Shown here: piece by piece, positions 51,061 through 59,945 of the stretch
Layout: the number at the start of each line of letters is the position of its first letter
Position numbering within the stretch: position 1 is the stretch's first letter
Notes under the pieces: generated by a model
Seen by the model: the letters and a program-made list of their open reading frames with translations, nothing else
What the model was told of the DNA's origin: nothing
The model's database searches: none
Source: Alcaligenes parafaecalis
Lineage (GTDB): Bacteria; Pseudomonadota; Gammaproteobacteria; Burkholderiales; Burkholderiaceae_B
Assembly (NCBI RefSeq): GCF_026344135.1
Contig: NZ_JAPKNA010000001.1
Location: 1,054,001 to 1,118,000, forward strand
DNA length: 64,000 nucleotides
Reading direction: 5' to 3'
Translations under genes and position numbers: made by a program

Positions 51061-53538
51061 CTATCGGCGCCGCCCTCTAGGGCTGCGCGCGGACTTGGCA
51101 GACTTGGCCGCCTTTTCCGTACTACGTTTCTCGTCCCGCTCGGCCTGCTTTTGCGAGGCGCGGCGTTGGGAGGCTGTTGTTCCTTTCAAGGCCAGCGGCT
51201 TGGTAGACGCAGCTTTCTTGACAGGACGCTCGGACGGATCAGGCCCTTCTGCCGCTGCCTTCACCGCTTTATAGCCCACGCCCTTGACCAGACGGAACTC
51301 GATACGACGGGCTTCCAGATCAACGCGTGCAACCTGAACCTGGACTGCATCGGTCAAGCGATAACGCAGACCGGTGCGTTCGCCACGCAGCTCGTTCGAG
51401 GTTTCGTTGTACTGGAAGTAATCCGCACCCAGTTCCGATACGTGAACCAGGCCTTCTACGTACAAGGTATCCAGAGTCACGAACAGACCAAAGCTGGTTA
51501 CGCCGCTGACCTTGCCGGAGTATTCCTCGCCCACGTGCTCTTTGACGAACCAGCACTTGAGCCAGGCTTCCACATCCTTGGAGGCCTCATCTGCACGGCG
51601 TTCACGCGCCGAGAGCAAGGCCCCCAGTTTTTCCCAACGTGCAAAATCACGCTTGCTGGCTGGCAAGGCGGCATCGCCCGGCTCTTCCGCAATCGCAGGA
51701 ATATAGCGCTCGCCCTTCAGGATGCCTTTGATGACGCGGTGTACCAACAAGTCCGGGTAACGGCGAATCGGCGAAGTGAAGTGGGCGTATTGCGAATAAG
51801 CCAAACCAAAGTGGCCGGTTTTCTCAGGGCTGTAAATCGCCTGCTGCATGGAGCGCAGACACATGGTCTGGATCACGGCGAAGTCAGAGCGACCACGTGC
51901 GGCGGCGACAACTTTGGCGTAATCAGCCGACGTAGGCTCGTCGCCCCCTTCCAGCGTCAGACCCAGGCCGCGCAAGTATTCACGCAACGCTTCCAGCTTC
52001 GGCGGGGTTGGACCTTCGTGCACACGGTACAAACCATTGCGACGGCTGCGAGCAATAAAGTCCGCTGCGCAGGTGTTGGCCGCCAACATGCATTCTTCAA
52101 TCAGCTTGTGAGCGTCATTACGAATCAGAGGCTCGATGCGCTCAATACGACCCAGGGGATTGCAGACGATTTTGGTTTCGACGGTATCGAAATCAATGGC
52201 ACCACGCGCCGTACGGCGTTCTGCCAGCAAGCGGTACAAGGAATACAGATTCTGAACCGGTTCCAGCACATGCTGAATCTGCGTTGCAGCCGGGCCATTA
52301 GGCTGCTGCAAGGCGCTCCAGATGTCGGAGTAGGTGGTGCGGGCGTGGGAATGAATGACGGCTTCGTAAAACTGATAGGCCGACACCGTTCCGGACTTGG
52401 CACCATCAGCCAGCACGACCATGTCGCACACCATGACCAGACGGTCTACCGACGGATTCAAGGAACAAATCCCGTTGGACAGACTCTCGGGCAGCATGGG
52501 GATCACGCGGCGCGGGAAATACACGCTGGTGCCACGCTCCAGAGCGTCTTCGTCCAGAGCATCGCCCGAACGCACGTAATGGCTGACGTCGGCAATCGCC
52601 ACCAGCAGGCGCCATGCCCAACGGGGGCGTTTGCCTGCGCCTATATCTACGCGTTCGCAATAGACGGCATCGTCAAAGTCTCGTGCGTCTTCACCGTCAA
52701 TGGTGATGAACGGCACGTCACGCAAATCGACGCGGCCTTTGTATTCAGACGGTTTTACCTTGGCAGGAATACGAGCGGCCTGCTTCAGTGCCTTCTCGGA
52801 GAAATCAACCGGCACCTCAAACTTGCGCACGGCAATTTCGATTTCCATACCGGGGTCGTCAATCTCGCCCAGCACTTCAACCACACGGCCCAAAGGCTGA
52901 CGATGGCGCTCGGGTTGCTGGGTAATCTCGACGGTAACAACCTGGCCGGGTTCGGCCTCGCCCTGGTCCCCGCCGGGGATCAGAATGTCGTGCTTGATAC
53001 GCTGATCTTCGGGCACCACGATAAACGTGCCACGTTCGCGCAAGAAACGGCCCACCAATTTGCTGGTGTGTCGCGCCGTGACTTCCACAATCGACGCATC
53101 AGGTTTGCCTCGGTACTCACCGACGATGCGCACCATAACGTGGTCGCCGTGCAACACTTTGGCCATCTCGCGCGGAGACAGGAACAAATCGGGCTGCCCG
53201 TCGTCGCGCTGCAAGAAACCAAAGCCGTCGCGATGGCCCAACACTTTGCCCGCAATAAAACCAGTTTGGCTATTTTTGCGAATTTTGCCTTCGGGGGAAA
53301 TCAGCAACTGACCATCGCGCTCCATTGCGCGCACACGCCGCTCAAAACCCACCGTAATTTCTTTGCCCAGGCCCAGCTTTTTCGCCAGCGCCTGCATGGT
53401 CAGGCCGTCTGCATCTTCGCGCAGCCCCGCCAGGATCACTTCCCGCGTCGGGGTATCCGGGTCGAAGTCAGGCGGCAACTCATAACGGCCCGTTGATTGA
53501 ATACGGTCCTCAGTACTGTCTTGATGTTTTTTATTCAA
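51061..53538 (-). CDS. rnr: Ribonuclease R
   Basis: An 825-residue 3'-5' exoribonuclease that degrades structured RNA. It has N-terminal HTH and cold-shock-like domains (RKNSQTGFIAGKVLGHRDGFGFL), the RNB catalytic domain with DGEDARDFDDAVYC near 270 (metal-binding aspartates), an S1 domain (EEYSGKVSGVTSFGLFVTL near 655) and a Lys/Arg/Ser-rich basic tail at the end. Length and domain order match RNase R and exclude RNase II. rnr-rlmB linkage supports it. Confidence 0.95.
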   Translation of the reverse strand: MNKKHQDSTEDRIQSTGRYELPPDFDPDTPTREVILAGLREDADGLTMQALAKKLGLGKEITVGFERRVRAMERDGQLLISPEGKIRKNSQTGFIAGKVLGHRDGFGFLQRDDGQPDLFLSPREMAKVLHGDHVMVRIVGEYRGKPDASIVEVTARHTSKLVGRFLRERGTFIVVPEDQRIKHDILIPGGDQGEAEPGQVVTVEITQQPERHRQPLGRVVEVLGEIDDPGMEIEIAVRKFEVPVDFSEKALKQAARIPAKVKPSEYKGRVDLRDVPFITIDGEDARDFDDAVYCERVDIGAGKRPRWAWRLLVAIADVSHYVRSGDALDEDALERGTSVYFPRRVIPMLPESLSNGICSLNPSVDRLVMVCDMVVLADGAKSGTVSAYQFYEAVIHSHARTTYSDIWSALQQPNGPAATQIQHVLEPVQNLYSLYRLLAERRTARGAIDFDTVETKIVCNPLGRIERIEPLIRNDAHKLIEECMLAANTCAADFIARSRRNGLYRVHEGPTPPKLEALREYLRGLGLTLEGGDEPTSADYAKVVAAARGRSDFAVIQTMCLRSMQQAIYSPEKTGHFGLAYSQYAHFTSPIRRYPDLLVHRVIKGILKGERYIPAIAEEPGDAALPASKRDFARWEKLGALLSARERRADEASKDVEAWLKCWFVKEHVGEEYSGKVSGVTSFGLFVTLDTLYVEGLVHVSELGADYFQYNETSNELRGERTGLRYRLTDAVQVQVARVDLEARRIEFRLVKGVGYKAVKAAAEGPDPSERPVKKAASTKPLALKGTTASQRRASQKQAERDEKRSTEKAAKSAKSARSPRGRRR

Positions 53539-53646
53539 AAGGACACTTCCATTATTAATAAAGTATGCCTATAATCCTTTTTCTTTGCTGCTCACGCAGT
53601 AAAGATGTTGGAAGCTTTTGGCACAGCCATAAGCATACAACGATAT

Positions 53647-53731
53647 GCCCAGGTGGCGGAATTGGTAGACGCGCATGGTTCAGGTCCATGTGCCTTCGGG
53701 TGTGGAGGTTCGAGTCCTCTTCTGGGCACCA
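53647..53731 (+). tRNA. tRNA-Leu (anticodon CAG), copy 1
   Basis: 85 nt, class II with a long variable arm (TGCCTTCGGGTGT) and encoded CCA. The anticodon loop TTCAGGT gives CAG, reading CUG. Acceptor stem GCCCAGG/TCTGGGC has one G-T pair. This copy has the simple arrangement of tRNA and a terminator. Confidence 0.97.
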
Positions 53732-53740
53732 AAATTCCGA

Positions 53741-53774
53741 AAGGCCGATCATTGAAAAATGATCGGCCTTTTTT
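53741..53774 (+). terminator. Terminator of tRNA-Leu copy 1
   Basis: A 13-bp perfect stem (AAGGCCGATCATT and complement) with a GAAA loop and a T-run. The same terminator occurs after the partial tRNA at 60933-60966. Confidence 0.93.
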
Positions 53775-54087
53775 ATTTGATGGCCCCACATATTTTTATG
53801 CTCTCGCGTCAAAGAGATTAACGCTGGCTGTGACAGACAATTCGTCGCAATACGATTCCATTCTTTTTTGAACACAGCCACTTCCGCATAAAGAATCACC
53901 ATCGAATGATCGGCTGCTTTCTTTACAGGCCTGTGAAAAAAGAATCGGGACGGCAGGAGCCACATCCAGCTCTTCACCACAGCCTGACATTCAGTCAGAC
54001 AGGCACGCCCCCCTACTCCATGCAACAGCCATAAAAAAAACCGACTGTGTTTCAACAATCGGTTTTCAGCTCCAAAGCGTATTGCGC
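53775..54087. other. Intergenic region between tRNA-Leu and the HMA gene
   Basis: No supportable gene in about 310 bp. Its right end carries the terminator of the minus-strand HMA gene (54034-54066). Frames here that begin in the tRNA are antisense artefacts. Confidence 0.5.
54034..54066 (-). terminator. Terminator of the HMA-domain gene
   Basis: An imperfect stem with CCGATTGT pairing to ACAGTCGG (one mismatch), flanked by A- and T-runs. On the minus strand it runs into TTTTTTTT. Confidence 0.75.
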
Positions 54088-54342
54088 TTAGCCGCCGCAG
54101 CCCCCGCAGCATGCACCGTCTTCACCGTGTGCAGGTTTGGCGATTTGATAGCCTGCCCGCTCAACCGCAGCATGCAGATCTTCCAGAGAGACCTGGGTTT
54201 CATCAAAACGCACCGAGGCTTTGGCATTTTCAAACGAGGCATCGGCTGCCTGCACACCCTCAATCGCCGCCAAGGCGATGGCCACTTTATCAGCACATTC
54301 GGGGTGTTGAAGACCGGCCAGTTTCAGCATTCCAACTTGCAT
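54088..54342 (-). CDS. Heavy-metal-associated (HMA) domain protein with degenerate metal motif
   Basis: An 84-residue protein with the ferredoxin-like HMA fold (VGMLKLAGLQHPECADKVAIALAAIEGV, then ASVRFDETQVSLEDLHAAVERAGYQI). The usual GMxCxxC copper or zinc site is GLQHPEC here, so the first cysteine is missing. A C-terminal CCGGCGG cluster adds three cysteines that could bind metal instead. AAAGGGA precedes the ATG at 54342; a start at 54360 is less supported. It may be a metallochaperone, but no copper ATPase gene is beside it. Confidence 0.8.
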   Translation of the reverse strand: MQVGMLKLAGLQHPECADKVAIALAAIEGVQAADASFENAKASVRFDETQVSLEDLHAAVERAGYQIAKPAHGEDGACCGGCGG

Positions 54343-54474
54343 TTTTCGTCCCTTTAACATGAGGTGAGGCAGTTGATGAGATCGCCACCGCCCATAAAGA
54401 TATATATTAAATACATCTTATTGATACGGCAAGCGATAGGAAGAGGCAAGCACACATCCGATGAGTAGCGGCCT

Positions 54475-55749
54475 TTACTTCATACCCAGTTTTCGGCTTA
54501 CAGCCAGCAAAGCCACAATACTGAGCACCGCAGACAGAATCAGGTAATAGCTAGGAGCTACAGGCGACCCTGTCCACGAAATCAGTCCGGTAGCAATGAC
54601 CGGAGCAAACCCTCCAAACACCGTCACGCCAATGTTGTAGCTCAAGGACATACCCGTTACCCGCGTGCGTACCGGGAACACATCGGCCATCAATCCCGCC
54701 AAGGGTGCAAAGTAAATCGACTTGAGCAATGCCATCAGGCCCACCACTAGAATCAATGCCGTTTGGGTAGCCACCGTATTCAGCCACATGAAGGAGGGGA
54801 AAATCACAATGGCATACACCGTCGCAGCAAACAGCATGATCTTGGTCCGGCTGTATCGGCCTGCCACGTAGCCCACCACGGGGGTTGCGAAGGTCAGGAT
54901 CAAGCCGCCGGTCAGCGTCGCCAGAAAACCGGCTGACTGCGGGATATGCAAAGTCGTCGCGGCGTAGGACGGCATGTACTTGATAATGAAGTTCGAGGCC
55001 GTGGATACGATCAGCGTGCCCATGGCGATCAGCAGCAAGGTTTTTTGTGATGTCAGCACTTCGCGCAAAGGCTGGCTACCGGGCTCGCTTTCTTTGAAGT
55101 CGGGGGATTCGTCTACGGTTTTACGAATGTAGTATCCGACGGGCCCCAGCAACAGCCCAAAAATGAAGGGTGTACGCCAGCCCCAGTCCAGCATTTGCTG
55201 CTCGCTAAGATTGGAGGTCAGCACATAGCCAAACAAGGACGCCAGCACCACACCAAATCCTTGACTGGCGAACTGAAGACTGGCCACAAAGGTACGGGTG
55301 CTTTTTGGAGCATGCTCCATCATGAAAGCAGTGGAACTACCGAACTCGCCCCCGGCTGAAAAACCCTGGATCAGACGAGCAATCAGAATCCCGATAGGCG
55401 CGATGACACCCACGGTGGCGTAACTGGGCATGAAGGCAATCATCAGGGTGCCAATCAGCATCAGGATGATGGACAGCGACAAGGCTTTTTTACGGCCGTG
55501 GGTATCAGCATAAGAGCCAATCACCGCCGCCCCGATAGGCCGAATTAAAAACGAGATACCAAAGGTGGCAAACGCCAGCACCAAAGAAACAGTGGGGTCG
55601 GTGGTGGGAAAGAACACATGGCTGATCGTCAACGCGAAATAGGCGTAAACGGAAAGATCGAACCATTCCAGGGTGTTGCCCACCAGAGATGCAGCAATCG
55701 GCTTCCAGAATGAGCGTGGCATGGCAGCGGCTGTTTGTGTATTTTCCAT
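54475..55749 (-). CDS. MFS metabolite:H+ symporter (MHS family)
   Basis: A 424-residue transporter with twelve hydrophobic helices. It resembles the ProP/KgtP/ShiA group: GNTLEWFDLSVYAYFA near the N-terminus, then GAAVIGSYADTHGRKKALSLS and RLIQGFSAGGEFGSSTAFMMEHAP. It would import an organic acid, betaine or amino acid. It lies downstream of the M20 peptidase gene on the same strand with a 51-bp gap. The substrate is unknown, but co-transcription suggests it imports the substrate of that hydrolase. Confidence 0.88.
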   Translation of the reverse strand: MENTQTAAAMPRSFWKPIAASLVGNTLEWFDLSVYAYFALTISHVFFPTTDPTVSLVLAFATFGISFLIRPIGAAVIGSYADTHGRKKALSLSIILMLIGTLMIAFMPSYATVGVIAPIGILIARLIQGFSAGGEFGSSTAFMMEHAPKSTRTFVASLQFASQGFGVVLASLFGYVLTSNLSEQQMLDWGWRTPFIFGLLLGPVGYYIRKTVDESPDFKESEPGSQPLREVLTSQKTLLLIAMGTLIVSTASNFIIKYMPSYAATTLHIPQSAGFLATLTGGLILTFATPVVGYVAGRYSRTKIMLFAATVYAIVIFPSFMWLNTVATQTALILVVGLMALLKSIYFAPLAGLMADVFPVRTRVTGMSLSYNIGVTVFGGFAPVIATGLISWTGSPVAPSYYLILSAVLSIVALLAVSRKLGMK

Positions 55750-55800
55750 AATGTATCCTCCTTTTTTCCTGTTGTTGTGTGGGCAGCAAGCTGCCCTTTT

Positions 55801-57183
55801 TTACGTGTTGTGAGCCCGCTCACCCAACTCCCAGAAAATGCTGGTCATGATGTCCAGACCTTCCTGAATGACGGGTGTGAGCATGTGTTCGTCAGGGGCG
55901 TGTTGAGAGCAGCCGGGATAGGAGTGCGGCACCCAGAGAGTGGGCAGGCCCAGCACGTCGGCAAAAATATCGTTGGGCACCGTGCCCGCCAGATTCGGAA
56001 TCAGGGCAATTTTTTGCGACGTCACCTTGCTGATGGCGTCTTTCACCACCGCAATCCAGGGGTTGCTTAAATCCAGTCGCGTGGCTGGGGTAATACGATC
56101 CATGCAGATGCGTACCTGCTCAAAGCCGTGTGCGTCCAGATGCTGACGCAGCGCAGTCTCCAGGCGCTCCCATTCGGTCCCCAATACAAAGCGCAGATTG
56201 CAAAAGGCTTTGGCGCGGGGCGGAATGGCATTCACCGGCTTTTGCGGATTGCCCGCCTCCAGCGCCAGCACCTCCAGCGTGTTCCAGCCAAACAGGCGCT
56301 CGCCATAACTCAGACCTGGCTCCCCCCAATGCTCATTCAAGGCTTGGCCCAAGGTGTGCTGCCCAATCTCCAGGTCGGCAATGGCTGCTTTGACATCGTC
56401 CGGAATCCCGCCTGGTGTCAGATCCGGGCACAATAGTTTTCCTTTGCCATCGATCAGACAGGCCAAGGCGTTGGCCAAGACGATGGACGGATTCTCCATC
56501 ACCCCGCCCCAATTGCCCGAATGCAGGCCGCTATCACGGGATACGACCTCCAAAGAGAACAAGGCCGTACCGCGTGAGCCCAGAAACACAGTGGGCTGAC
56601 TGGCATTCAAGCGAGGGCCATCCGAGGCCAAAAACACATCTGCCGACAAGAGTTCAGCCTGCTCTTCACAGAACTCACGCAAACCCACCGAGCCACGTTC
56701 TTCACCCGTCTCAAAAATCGCTTTCAGGTTGAAACCCAGGCGTCCTTTCCGGGCCTGAATCACCTGCTCCAAGGCGACTAAATTGATACTGTGCTGGCCT
56801 TTGTTATCTGCCGTGCCACGGCCGTACCAGCGCTCGCCCTCAATCGTCAGCGCCCAGGGGGTCAGACCTTCCCGCCATTGCTGATCATGCCCTGGCACCA
56901 CATCACCATGCCCGTAAGTCAGGACGGTTGGCAGATCGTCGGACTCGTGGCGATGCGCGACCAGAATGGGCCCTGCCCCTTTGGGGTTGTCCATAATGCG
57001 AACCGCAAAACCCAGTTTGCTCAGGCTGGGGCTCAGCTCCTGATCCAGATACTGAACAAGCTGATCGGCCTTCTCGGCAGTTTGGCTATCACTTTCAATG
57101 GCGACGCGTCGGCGCAGCTCGGCTTCAAAGCGCCCATCGGCCAGATAGGCACGCACATTGGCTAATGCTTCACTTTTTCCCAT
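55801..57183 (-). CDS. M20 family metallopeptidase
   Basis: A 460-residue zinc hydrolase of the ArgE/DapE/carboxypeptidase G2 family. Metal-binding segments are TYGHGDVVPGHDQQW near 90, GRGTADNKGQH near 122 (bridging Asp), FETGEERGSVGL near 160 (catalytic Glu) and the final His in VPHSYPGCSQHAPDE near 425. It could cleave peptides, N-acyl amino acids or related amides. The divergent LysR gene (153-bp gap) probably controls it together with the MFS gene. Confidence 0.88.
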   Translation of the reverse strand: MGKSEALANVRAYLADGRFEAELRRRVAIESDSQTAEKADQLVQYLDQELSPSLSKLGFAVRIMDNPKGAGPILVAHRHESDDLPTVLTYGHGDVVPGHDQQWREGLTPWALTIEGERWYGRGTADNKGQHSINLVALEQVIQARKGRLGFNLKAIFETGEERGSVGLREFCEEQAELLSADVFLASDGPRLNASQPTVFLGSRGTALFSLEVVSRDSGLHSGNWGGVMENPSIVLANALACLIDGKGKLLCPDLTPGGIPDDVKAAIADLEIGQHTLGQALNEHWGEPGLSYGERLFGWNTLEVLALEAGNPQKPVNAIPPRAKAFCNLRFVLGTEWERLETALRQHLDAHGFEQVRICMDRITPATRLDLSNPWIAVVKDAISKVTSQKIALIPNLAGTVPNDIFADVLGLPTLWVPHSYPGCSQHAPDEHMLTPVIQEGLDIMTSIFWELGERAHNT

Positions 57184-57336
57184 TCGTTTGTCGTTCTGTC
57201 ATTGATATAGAAAGTGGGACTATAAAATCTGGCTTTCCTTCTGTATATTTCTATCTTTAGAATCTAATCAGCTAATTTTTAGAATCCTTAAAACGACACG
57301 AACCCATTCGTCCAACGCCAGGACGGGCATTTTTTT

Positions 57337-58215
57337 ATGGACTACAAATATTTTCTGGCCGTTATGGAAACGGGCTCGCTGGCCGCGGCTAGTGCACGGC
57401 TGCACATTGCACCCAGCGCTATCAGCCGACAAATTGCCTTGCTGGAAGAGGCCGTGGGGGTCAGCCTGTTTGAACGCAGACGACGCGGCATGGTACTGAC
57501 CGCTGCCGGGCAAGCCCTGGCCGATCACGCTTTACGAGTACGTTTGGAAGAAGAAGCCATCCTGCAGAGCCTGCGCACCCAGGACTATGCACAAGCCCAT
57601 CTGATCCGGGTAGCTGCTACCGAGGGCTTGTCGCGCTACTTTTTACCCGGTGTAATGGCTGATTTTTCGGCCCGCATGCCACAGGCGCAATTTGCCTTGA
57701 GGGTTGGCTCGCCCAATGATTGCCTGGAGCAAGTCAAAAACGGCGATGTCGATCTTGCGGTGGTCTTTAGCACGGCGCCCGTGCCCGATGTCGAGGTGAA
57801 CCATAGCTGTCGATCCCCTCTTTTTGCCATTATGCGGCCTGATCACCCATTGGCTCGTTCACGCAGCCTGACGCTAGCCGAACTGCAAGCCTATCCCATC
57901 GTGGTGCCGGGTGAGGAGTCGACACAAAAGCAGCTTTTCAACCATGTCTGCCAGATGGAAAAACTGCGCTTCAACGAAGTCTTTAGCTGCAATTATTCGG
58001 GGGCGCTGCACGAATACGTGCGACAGACAGAAGCGATTGCTTTGGGGGCCTTGATCAGCCACCGCAGCAGTCAGGACAATGGTCTGAAAACCATCCCCGT
58101 GCATGACTCGCGTCTGGAGAGGGATATACAGGTGCTGAGTATGGCAAAGCGGGTGCTACCCACCAGTGTGCAGGAGTTTATGCAGATGCTGATTTTTGAG
58201 CTGGAGCAGGACTAA
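57337..58215 (+). CDS. LysR-family regulator of the MFS/M20 unit
   Basis: A 292-residue LysR regulator with helix-turn-helix at about 10-40 (GSLAAASARLHIAPSAISRQIALLE) and an effector domain from about 88. It is divergent from the M20 peptidase gene. No ribosome binding site is strong at the ATG. Its stop lies 10 bases from the end of the 213-bp repeat. Confidence 0.9.
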   Translation: MDYKYFLAVMETGSLAAASARLHIAPSAISRQIALLEEAVGVSLFERRRRGMVLTAAGQALADHALRVRLEEEAILQSLRTQDYAQAHLIRVAATEGLSRYFLPGVMADFSARMPQAQFALRVGSPNDCLEQVKNGDVDLAVVFSTAPVPDVEVNHSCRSPLFAIMRPDHPLARSRSLTLAELQAYPIVVPGEESTQKQLFNHVCQMEKLRFNEVFSCNYSGALHEYVRQTEAIALGALISHRSSQDNGLKTIPVHDSRLERDIQVLSMAKRVLPTSVQEFMQMLIFELEQD

Positions 58216-58225
58216 GCGCACCAGA

Positions 58226-58438
58226 CGCGACCCCGGTCGGGCTTGCATGCCCGACCTTTCTCGTCCCCACGTCAGGTGCTCAAGCACCTGACTTTCTGGG
58301 CTGGAATGCAAAAAGCCAACCATCTTACGATGATCGGCTTTTTGAGGAATATTTGGTGCCCAGAAGAGGACTCGAACCTCCACACCCGAAGGCACATGGA
58401 CCTGAACCATGCGCGTCTACCAATTCCGCCACCTGGGC
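58226..58438 (-). repeat. 213-bp inverted repeat, left copy (tRNA-Leu plus trailer)
   Basis: Read on the minus strand it is base-for-base the same, by eye, as 60680-60892. It comprises a complete tRNA-Leu(CAG) and about 128 bp of trailer with three hairpins: a terminator (GCCGATCATC...GATGGTTGGC with T-run), GTCAGGTGC/GCACCTGAC and GGTCGGGC/GCCCGACC. The sequences differ outside both ends. Confidence 0.9.
58354..58438 (-). tRNA. tRNA-Leu (anticodon CAG), copy 2
   Basis: 85 nt on the minus strand, the same sequence as copies 1 and 3, with encoded CCA and anticodon CAG. Its trailer is inside the 213-bp inverted repeat. Confidence 0.97.
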
Positions 58439-58550
58439 TCTGACTGCTGGACTTGTTTTTCAACTCGTCTCTGCAAGACAGAAGAGGACTATAGCATGAT
58501 TTTCAAATTTCGCAAACTATTTCTACCGTTTTCATGCCCGATAGAAATAA

Positions 58551-58593
58551 AGGCAGCTCTTGCACTTCATGAGAATCGCTTTTATGCTTATTG
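58551..58593 (+). promoter_or_regulatory. Putative promoter with Fur-like overlap for a small RNA
   Basis: -35 TTGCAC (58560-58565) and -10 TATGCT (58583-58588) are separated by 17 bases. The spacer contains TGAGAATCGCTTTTA, a partial match to the Fur half-site TGATAAT. It stands before a short untranslated stretch with a strong terminator. Confidence 0.4.
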
Positions 58594-58594
58594 C

Positions 58595-58715
58595 TATATC
58601 AAGAGTTGGGACATCCCATGCCAACCTGTGTACCCGCACAAGGTGGATTCAAGATATGGCCATCTGGCAACCAAAGGGATCGTAGTCATACACCCCGCTG
58701 CCAGCGGGTTTTTTT
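58595..58715 (+). ncRNA. Candidate iron-regulated small RNA
   Basis: About 120 bases lie between a promoter-like element with a Fur-like site and an intrinsic terminator. No ORF with a ribosome site is seen inside. The iron-uptake genes next door (SIP/PadR) fit a RyhB/PrrF-type role, but no sequence match to those RNAs is claimed. It could instead be a leader attenuator of the following gene, whose start is 86 bases after the terminator. Confidence 0.4.
58694..58715 (+). terminator. Intrinsic terminator of the candidate small RNA
   Basis: CCCGCT pairs with AGCGGG around a 3-base loop, followed by seven T. It lies in a non-coding region before the 114-codon gene, so something must be transcribed towards it. 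Confidence 0.85.
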
Positions 58716-58801
58716 ATGCTTGGCTTGCCAGGCAGCCAACGGGTCCTTTAATCCAAATTGCTCACCCGGAATCACTTCCAAGAGCTAAACAGGAGTGTTT
58801 T

Positions 58802-59146
58802 ATGTCCGCAGCGTTTTTCTATCACCTGACCCTGGAACAACACAGCTATCGCATTGTTCTGCGTCCCGGTTGTTCCCGGCTGGCCGTAGTGTGTGAACGG
58901 CATGCCGATACGGTCGGTGATTACGAGCCGCGTTGGCTTGGTTCCAGTTGCCGTGGCGGCTACTGGGCCCGCTTTCAACATGATATTGACAGCACCTTGC
59001 TGCTGAACATGGATGCCATTGCCCGGCTGATTGACGAACATCGTCTGGCACATCCCAGCACGGTTCTGGATACGGATTTACAGCCTGTCCTGAAAGTAGG
59101 CGGACGCTTGCGCGCCCAGCCCTACCCTCAGCAGCAAGCGGCCTAG
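58802..59146 (+). CDS. Small protein of unknown function beside the SIP gene
   Basis: A 114-residue protein with no signal peptide and no recognised family. It includes RPGCSRLAVVCERH and SSCRGGYWARF (three cysteines) and a C-terminal Pro/Gln-rich end. AGGAG lies 6 bases before the ATG at 58802; the longer open frame upstream crosses the tRNA and terminator and is not real. Its TAG stop lies in CTAG, which also serves as the stop of the convergent SIP gene. Confidence 0.65.
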   Translation: MSAAFFYHLTLEQHSYRIVLRPGCSRLAVVCERHADTVGDYEPRWLGSSCRGGYWARFQHDIDSTLLLNMDAIARLIDEHRLAHPSTVLDTDLQPVLKVGGRLRAQPYPQQQAA

Positions 59147-59943
59147 TCCAGGCGGGGAGCGTCTTCGCCCTGATCACCTTGTCGCCAGTAGCTGCTGGCC
59201 CGGATGACTCCTTTATCCAGACCTCGTTCTTGCACCCAATACTCGCGCAAGCTTTGAGCAATCGAATATTCAGCCGCGACCCAGACGTAGCCTGTACCGC
59301 TTAATTCCGGTGCGGCACGCAGGGCATCAAGAACGCCATCCAGCCCCGCCAGAGAAGGAATCCAATTCACGGTTACGTGATCGGGCGCCTCCATCGTGCC
59401 CAGTGTCAGCAGATTGCGGGCCAGCACGTAAACCTGCACCTTCACATTGGCGGGCAGTTCATGCACGCGTCGTGCCATGGCAGGCACGGCGGTTTCGTCA
59501 CCAATCAGGATTTGCCAATCCAGATCCTTGCTGACCAGGAAGGAGCCGCGTGGACCGGCTACGCCCAGCTTGTCGCCCTCTTTGGCGTGCATGGCCCATT
59601 GGCATGCAGGGCCTTCGCCGTGGACCACAAAATCAATATCCATCTCATTGTCCTGCGCTCGGAATTCGCGCGGGGTGTAGTCGCGGATGGGGGGCTTTTC
59701 CTGACCAGCGGCAAAGACCATGCCACGCTCGCCCATTTGGGGCAGACGCAATTCCTTGGTGGCGGGATCGGGGAAAATCAATTTAACGTGGTCATCAAAA
59801 CCGGGGGTGTGAAACCCTTCCAGATCCGAGCCTTCCAAGGTGATGCGCACCATAACAGGACCCAGTTCGCGTCGCTGCTTGACGGTCAGCAAGCGCAGCT
59901 TCAGGGTATGGGCCACTTTCTGCGTTAATTGTTCAGACTGCAT
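59143..59943 (-). CDS. Siderophore-interacting protein (NAD(P)H-dependent ferric-chelate reductase)
   Basis: A 266-residue flavoprotein of the SIP/ViuB/YqjH family. It reduces ferric siderophores in the cytoplasm and so releases iron. FAD is bound by RDYTPREF near 83, and the SIP-type C-terminal domain contains ILIGDETAVPAMARRVHEL near 160 and VWVAAEYSIAQSLREYW near 222. It lies 2 bases after the padR stop, so the two form an operon, like the linked yqjI/yqjH of E. coli. Confidence 0.9.
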   Translation of the reverse strand: MQSEQLTQKVAHTLKLRLLTVKQRRELGPVMVRITLEGSDLEGFHTPGFDDHVKLIFPDPATKELRLPQMGERGMVFAAGQEKPPIRDYTPREFRAQDNEMDIDFVVHGEGPACQWAMHAKEGDKLGVAGPRGSFLVSKDLDWQILIGDETAVPAMARRVHELPANVKVQVYVLARNLLTLGTMEAPDHVTVNWIPSLAGLDGVLDALRAAPELSGTGYVWVAAEYSIAQSLREYWVQERGLDKGVIRASSYWRQGDQGEDAPRLD

Positions 59944-59945
59944 GC

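Noticed and set aside
51151..53496. 781-codon plus-strand frame across rnr
   Set aside because: Antisense shadow of rnr, with a low-complexity translation.
53555..54112. 185-codon minus frame containing CPEEDSNLHTRRHM
   Set aside because: This peptide comes from reading the antisense strand of the tRNA-Leu gene. The same string occurs at all three tRNA-Leu copies.
58409..58801. N-terminal extension of the 114-residue protein
   Set aside because: It reads through antisense tRNA, promoter and terminator. AGGAG at the internal ATG supports the short form.
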